Assembly: GCF_041381155.1 (NCBI RefSeq)
Contig: NC_091144.1
Span: forward strand, 15,075,544 to 15,139,543
Origin: Argopecten irradians
Lineage: Eukaryota; Mollusca; Bivalvia; Pectinida; Pectinidae
Direction: 5' to 3'
DNA: 64,000 nt
Shown here in pieces: positions 57,534 to 64,000 of this stretch (its first letter is position 1; each line of letters opens with the position of its first letter). A program made the translations under genes and the position numbers. The notes beneath the pieces were generated by a model. The model worked only from the letters and a program-made list of their open reading frames with translations. It searched no databases and had not been told where the DNA came from.

Positions 57534-60500
57534 TTATCGTTACTAACAAATACTGTCTGCAATAGATTGTGCTTGCTGTTGTTTTTGTTTAAACGAGTAC
57601 ATGAGAATATATGTCACCAATGCCGTCTACCCTAATCACGAACATACATGTACTACTGTAAGTGACAAACAAGTAGGCATACTCATACAATACATTTTAT
57701 TGTTATTTCTAAGCTACTACAGTATCTCTACTCTAGGCGTTATACTGCAATGTTAAGATACCATCCCAGTCCTACTGTACTAGCATACATGTATATAACA
57801 TAAACCAGTATATTAACTACCCCTGCAGCTTTAAACTTGATATAGAACTCAAACTAGCATGTGTGCGTGGTAGGTAATAATTCTCACTTGTTACATTTCA
57901 TATGAAAGTTGGAACGACGTTGTCACGTTCACACGAACAATGTCACGATTTTAAGTTCTATAAAAAGTCGTATAGCATAGCTAATGCAAAATAACAAGTT
58001 CGAGAGTTACTTTCTATGCGTTCAATTTGCTTTGATAAAGTGTCATGATATTTTCTATAACAAACATAAAACAAAAGATAACCAAAATAGTAAAACAATA
58101 TTTTCCCAAGCAGCTGTCCTTCAGAGGCAGAATGTACATCTGTGAATCAATATGAATGGCTTTTCTAGAAATCAAATTAAAGTTTTCATATGACTTCGCT
58201 TTACACTGAAACTATATAAAATGTAAACAAAACCATCTAGAATACTTACAAAAACAAACATTTATCATTATATGATAAACAATATCCATGGGTTCCAGAA
58301 AAATGATGAAGAATCAATGGGGATACCTCAAATATCAAACAGATATAGATATGATGCTCAATTCATACGAGATTTTATATATATATATATATAAAACAAG
58401 TATTACAAGCTTTCATTTTTGTGAGCATTGGCGAGCAAATATTAAAACTTCGAGACGAAATCTCATATGAAATGAACATAAATTTATAATACTTTTTATT
58501 ACATTACACATCAACCAACATTTCAAAGGAATTTAAGGTCAAAACGTGTTACAAAAATCTAGCACAGGCCGCCATTTTGTCACCACGTCCTCGAATCTTG
58601 ACGTCACCTCATTGTTTACTGACGTCAATTTCGTAATTATGTAATATATTACGCTGACGAAGTCACTGAAGGATATCAAAAGGATTATGACCTAAGCTGG
58701 ATATATGAAGTCACGAAGTTCAGTAGAATGGGCTCCTTTTTACGTTATCACCAGTAAATATCGATGTAAGCGGCCAGAAACACAAATGTATGTTTAGTAG
58801 ACTTTATATTTGATTCAGAGGAAATCGCGTCCAAATGTAGTTGGTAGTTACGATATTTTCGGTCTTTAAGTATATAAGCACTGCTCATCACATTTCCTTT
58901 ATCACTTTGAACCACAGATGGTAGGCTAGTGCTTTGAACCTATTTTTGCCATTGTCTTAGTTCTCTGGTTTTCCATCAAAATCGTTCATATGTGCGAAAA
59001 ATTGAGAAACAGTACAAATAAAACATTAAATTTTATGCATACTTGTATAAAAATATAGCGATGTCGATGTTAGGTGATTCATGCAATTAGGATTATCGTG
59101 TTTGTATGTGTGTAGACAGACGATGTTAAACACTTAACATAATGCAAACAATATAAAATACAAATGAAGTCTCAATAGCTTTTGGGTTAAGGGTTAAGCG
59201 TTAAGGGTTAGGGTTAGGGCTAAAACAAACACCAGAGAACTGAGAAAACACTTATAGCGTATACTTCACCAGATATAAAAAAAAAAACCTTTTAGATGGC
59301 ATATACAATACTAAAGTAGATACTGAAATAATCAGCATTGTGCTTTGATATTATATGCTAAACAATTCATATCAATGTATGGAAACTCCTCTTTCCTTTT
59401 TCATACTTCAATGTTGTACACTAATGGGTTCGTTTTATTCATAAATAAAATGATGCCTGATTAGGTGAAGTATCGTTAGACTGTGTTAGCCATTGTGTTA
59501 TATTTAGACTTCGCGGGGATTTACAAGATCTGCAATATTATTAAAGGAATAGAAAGTGAAACGAAGTTATAAACATTTTGAGTATTGTTTTAGCAATACA
59601 TGTCATCTGCCGATCCCCAATTTATTATTGTGGCTTTAATTAATAACTTTCATCAGACAACAATGAAAAATATATCCAACCAGCACCAAGTACTTAGTAG
59701 TTGTAACTTATGGGGTTAAAAGCAATGAGTAAAGGAAGACATTGTGGTCCACATATTAGTTTCTAAAAAAACAAGAACAATAATGACTTTGACCTCCACC
59801 TGATAATGATGAAAATCAAATGCATTCTAGCTGTGTTAATTTAAAAAAAAAAAATATATGGCGTTTGACCGTAATGAATAAAGAAAGGAAACGGTCAGAG
59901 CGCTGACAATCATTTCCTATAAGTAGCAACAGTTAAGAGTTATCTTTTACCAAAAATATTTGAAACGCTTATAAAAGATATTTTTATGTTTTACATGTGT
60001 GAGATGTTTTTGAAACCAACCCATCTTTTCTTGAAACATTATCTTGAAATAAGAAAAAAATGACTTAATAAATTTAAATTGAGTAACAGCGATTTTTTAG
60101 GTAATATTTTCACCATGTACAATTTAATTATGTTAACAAAATCCATCAATCTTTCAACATCGGGATACCAAAATTTGTAATATAAATAATTATTTTTAAA
60201 TAAATATTAATACTTTATTGTAAAATAGAATATCTTTACACATTGTAAGTAAAATATTTTTTTAGTAGCAGTGATGTTTGTAGTTCACGTTTTGACCTCT
60301 GATTTTATATAGTCCTCTACACTTTCCTATATATTTGCGAAAATCCCCTAATGATATAGGCAGGTTTAGCGGACTAATTCAACCACGTGCTGTGTAACTG
60401 CAACAACAATCATTGTATGAAGTTTTAACAGAATCTGTCATTCCGCTCCCAAGATATAATTTCTAGAAATCAAACAATGACATTTTCAGTTGATGTTTCC

Positions 60501-60727
60501 ACCGCCATTTTTCTGATGAGTCAATGTTACTTCCCTTCGTTACACTCTTGAAGGGAGGTTACTCTGGTACATCAGATTATTCCACTTAAAGTTATATGTG
60601 CCTTTTTTTTCATACTCACGAATCAAGATGAGCTTTTAATATGTTATTCAGCACCAAAAATGACCAACTTTTTGAAAATTACAGTGCTTTCAATGCATAG
60701 GTTTTATTTTTACATGTACAAATATTT
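57534..60727. other. Gene-free stretch with CRE pair, TA run and telomere-like repeat
   Basis: A TA run lies at 58377-58392. Two perfect TGACGTCA sites start at 58599 and 58620, again 21 bp apart. A short telomere-like block (GGGTTAAGGGTTAAGCGTTAAGGGTTAGGGTTAGGG in type, TTAGGG twice) lies at about 59188-59219. No supported gene; possibly intron of a gene started at 57412. Confidence 0.45.
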
Positions 60728-61258
60728 GTTTGTTTGTTTGTTTGATTTATTAACGTCCCATTAACAGCTATGGTCATGTAAGGACGGCCTCCCATGTATG
60801 CGGTGTGTTGCGTGTATGTTGTGCGAGGTGAGTGTACTGGGAGACTGCGGTATGTTCGTGTTGTGTCTTCTTGTATAGTGGAACTGTTGCCCTTTTTATA
60901 GTGCTATATCACTGAAGCATGCCGCCGAAGACACCAAGCAACACACCCCACCCGGTCACATTATACTGACAACGGGCGAACCAGTCGTCCCACTCCCTGT
61001 ATGCTGAACGCTAAGCAGGAGCAGAAACTACCACCACTTTTATAGACTTTGGTGTGTCTCGGCCAGGGGACAGAACCAAGAGCCTTCCTCACAGGGGCGA
61101 ACGCTCAACTCAAGGCCAAAAGTGAGGCGGTGCCAAGGGAGGCATTAGGAAAGATAAAGTCAGTTAGGAAGAAGAGAAAAGATAAGATCCTAAATTTAGT
61201 CGCCTTTTACGATCATGCAATAGGGGCAGCAGGTACAATTCTAACGCCCTACCTGCAG
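60728..61258 (-). mobile_element. SINE-like dispersed repeat, copy 2
   Basis: Inverted copy of 46885-47432. On the minus strand it runs from AGGTAGGGCGTTAGAAT (near 61255) to a tail of (AAAC)n at 60728-60743, a typical retroposon tail. The reverse-strand frame GANAQLKAKSEAVPREALGK is open here too (61049 onward). Confidence 0.7.
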
Positions 61259-61275
61259 GTACAAATAAGAGCTGA

Positions 61276-61309
61276 AAATGATTTTTGGCAATACTGCCAA
61301 AAATCATTT
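61276..61309. repeat. 15-bp perfect hairpin beside the SINE-like repeat
   Basis: AAATGATTTTTGGCA (61276-61290) faces its exact complement at 61295-61309 with a 4-nt loop, 18 bp beyond the 5' end of the SINE-like copy. Confidence 0.85.
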
Positions 61310-61548
61310 ATTTACATCAATAGTGAAGTGAAATGAGTACATACAGTGAGACCATGAAGCCAAATTGTGGTCTACAATTCCATTACACATTTTACAATGT
61401 TTTTAGTAATTGTAAAGTGACTTCTGCAGGTATGTTTTCATTTAAACATATATAAGACATAAAAACAACAATTTTACAGTACAAAATTTTTGTGTTATAA
61501 CTAACGTTTATAAGTCATCTGAAGCCATTTGAATGATTTTTACAGCTT

Positions 61549-61676
61549 TATTCACCAAACCCTATGGTTTTTGATAAATTAATGATGAAAAGTTATATGT
61601 ACCGTAACTGGGCGATAATTTTGACATGCTATTTTTTCATCATTAATTTATTAAAAACCATAGGGTTTGGTGAATA
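61549..61676. repeat. 43-bp inverted repeat (foldback)
   Basis: Arms 61549-61591 and 61634-61676 are complementary with a single mismatch across 43 bp and a 42-nt loop. Arms begin TATTCACCAAACCCTATGG. An RNA from it would form a long near-perfect hairpin; as DNA it could extrude a cruciform. Confidence 0.9.
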
Positions 61677-62611
61677 AAATGAAGGCTGTCACACCCAGTT
61701 TCATTCATCCGTGTGGAAAGCAGTGACGATATCATATTATTTTGCTAGTCACTGTTCACTGATGCATGACTTCCTGGTTTGATTTTATAAGTTCTCCAGA
61801 GGTGTAATGGAAACTGCTGTAAACCTAATAAAAACGATTTTGTCTTTTATCTGATAACATTTATCAACTATTAAGCTGACTGTTGTCAAAATTATATATA
61901 TGCACAAACTGTTTATGGGTTAAACTCAGTTTAATTATCTCAATTAAGACATAGATATGAATAGAAATATGGTTGCCGACGTCCAATATTACTTCAGTTA
62001 TTTTGTGATTTATAACAAACACTTATTACACTGTGATATAACACACACAAGCAAACCAGGTCACTGGATAACCGATATGTATATTTTATCAACTCAGTTT
62101 AAAAAGAAATGGTGAGATTTGATAAACAACCACGCCAGTGCACCGGTTACATTGGTTCTGGGCGAGCTGACGGAGTGGTATTGAAACTCGCCGTTTTATT
62201 TTTTTAGAATGGTTGAATCAAAACCAAAAATGATAAATTTTGATTATTTTACTTCAGTTTTGAATTTCTTAACATTAAAAAAAATTCATTTTTTCTCAAA
62301 TATCCGCTTAACTAAAGCTTGCACTGTTTGTGTGCCATTCCTTTTCTCTGAAAGACTCGACGATCAGGATACTGACACAGACTCGGTCGCGTTTTTCTTT
62401 TGTTTTCTATGTATTTATTTCATTGTAAATTTCAAAGTTCCATCAAGGTCATGCAACAGACTGTTATCACGTATGTATTACGTATCCATATAGTGATACA
62501 GTCTTACCTTTATTACCTCTTATTGACTTAACCCACTTAAGGTTTTATTCGCATTTGCTGTTCACTTTAGCATATGAATTTACATTATATGTTACGTAAG
62601 GCCAAACAAAA
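61677..62611. other. Gene-free stretch
   Basis: A 94-codon plus frame (62209-62493, ATG start) follows an acceptor-like run ending in TTTTTTTAG, but is phenylalanine-rich and AT-driven; not supported as a gene. Confidence 0.35.
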
Positions 62612-62793
62612 AAATGTCTGTTTAGGGTTACCCGACCCTATTTTATTTTTCATTTTTCTACGAAAAAAATCAAAAGTCGCGACTTCGATATCAGACTCCG
62701 GTTCCGGCCATCATTTTAGAATGAAATACACACGCACAAAAATGCCGACCTACCGACCCTATTTTTTGCCAATGTAACCCGAAATAGACATTT
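62612..62793. mobile_element. Short MITE (182 bp)
   Basis: AAATGTCTGTTTAGGGTTAC at 62612-62631 faces the complement of AAATGTCTATTTCGGGTTAC at 62774-62793. Just inside, CCGACCCTATTTT occurs at both ends in direct orientation. No clear target duplication. Confidence 0.7.
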
Positions 62794-64000
62794 CTATTTG
62801 TACGATTTCTCAACCTTTATGTAATATTCACACTAGTTTTGCTTGCATTTGATCGGCTTGCAGTGTCATTCTGATACAGGTGTCGTGAGTGGTACAATAC
62901 AGTTGTATGATCGATCATGAGTGTACTGGGTAGGACTCAAGACCAATACAGTTTTTATAAATGATGTTTTATTTCTTTTTATCTAACACATTGAGTTTGG
63001 AAATAACTCAAAAAATACCTTCGCCATCAGTATGTTTGAAAAGTTACTGTTTTTTTATTTTAATTTTCGACAAATAAAAGTTGTTCATGCTACCATGATT
63101 ATATCACTTGTGACATTGTGTTAAGATTCTGTAAAGTAGCATACACTAAATGTTTGATCACATCCAATTTACAATGTGTTAAATCAAACCATATCTACAT
63201 TTAGCAATAACTAGCCATTTTTACATCAATATAAATATATATTTATCAGTGAAAGAAAATATAGCTGTCCAAAATTAACGCGACATGTTATGGTAATTAT
63301 GATTTTAAATGAAGCATATGTATTCAATTTTTATACAATTAAATTGTGGACATATGAAGAGCTGTTTATATTTGGAGCGCTGACTGTAATGTCCAATCCT
63401 TGGCAGCAATCAGTTGCATACATGATCTGGGACATTAAAATGTTTGTGTGAGAAATCCACCGAGTAAAGAACGATATCGCAAACATAATCAAAAAAGTGG
63501 AGCTGTACGTCAAAAGTTCTCGGTCTATGTTATTAACATTACTTTCGCTTTCTGTTTTAAGTAATCGACAACATTATGAAGATAAATGAAACATTTGTAG
63601 TATACTTGGCCTCTTTTCATCGTGGCTGTTAGAAGTGTCTCGTCATACAACATAACTTGTATGGTTACTTTAATATTCAAATGCATCTTTCCAGACTGAG
63701 ATTCCGAAACTTAATATAGTTTCTTTTCTACGCAGTTGATATAAACATGGAAGGTAGTTTTGTGACGCATTTCACCTAGAGTACGTGTGTTTATATTTCT
63801 AAGGTTGACAATATGGCGGCGTATTATTCCCGGCATCAGAATGAAATAATTATGATACATTAGGATCGCTATATCCATCACATGTTTGGTCGTCCAGTTG
63901 AATATCTCAGCTTTTCTGACTTTTTTTTTATTTATCCCATATCGCTGGTTAACACCATGATTGTGGTTGTCGAGGGAAACAGAGAAAATACTTTACGATT
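62794..64000. other. Gene-free stretch to window end
   Basis: AT-rich with short frames only. ATGGCGGCGTATTATTCC near 63812 opens a 16-codon frame; not supported. Confidence 0.4.

Noticed and set aside
62209..62493. 94-codon plus frame after an acceptor-like T-run
   Set aside because: Phenylalanine-rich low-complexity translation typical of AT-rich non-coding DNA.

Overview
Eukaryotic genomic DNA from an animal, most likely a marine bivalve mollusc. The grounds are an AT-rich background dense in the word TACATGTA, several families of short non-autonomous transposons, tandem-core elements ending in GGAC-rich tracts and hairpins (the 'pearl'/helentron-like architecture described in oysters), a single-exon TRIM-type gene and a GT11 fucosyltransferase. 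This taxon is an inference. There are no operons, rRNA genes, CRISPR arrays or clear canonical tRNA genes. Most of the sequence is repeats and introns/intergenic DNA.

Region by region. 1-15587 is a tandem array of a ~4.2 kb unit (3.6 copies in view, probably continuing to the left). On its minus strand the unit carries the 5' half of a non-LTR (LINE) retrotransposon: an ORF1 protein, then after a single in-frame TAG the N-terminal half of an apurinic-type endonuclease (EEP) domain, and no reverse transcriptase. Each full unit also carries three perfect TGACGTCA (CRE) palindromes exactly 21 bp apart. Part of copy 2 (about 4688-6470) looks like uncorrected long-read sequence. 15588-19100 holds unique DNA and a decayed LINE with recognisable reverse transcriptase on the plus strand. 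19101-35660 is a mosaic of MITEs, pearl-like elements, foldbacks and a minus-strand LINE 3' fragment; it includes a probable two-exon gene for a 117-residue membrane protein. 35700-36652 (minus) is the last coding exon of a GT11 fucosyltransferase. 37040-41630 is again repeat-rich. 41633 may start a plus-strand gene with a mitochondrial-type leader. 44576-45882 is a full-length but broken mariner with both inverted repeats. 52161-54206 encodes a 681-residue RING/B-box/coiled-coil/propeller protein. 54546-55180 is a tandem pair of foldback, CRE-containing units. 57382-57533 looks like a TATA promoter plus a first exon. The rest, to 64000, is repeats and unassigned DNA.

The host genes found (small membrane protein, fucosyltransferase, TRIM-like, possible mitochondrial protein) are unrelated; nothing shows that they act together. 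The strongest structural signals are the LINE-derived macrosatellite with its 21-bp CRE ladder, three MITE families that share a TTAA target duplication and AG...CT ends, the 45-bp duplication inside the TRIM RING finger, and several long near-perfect inverted repeats.
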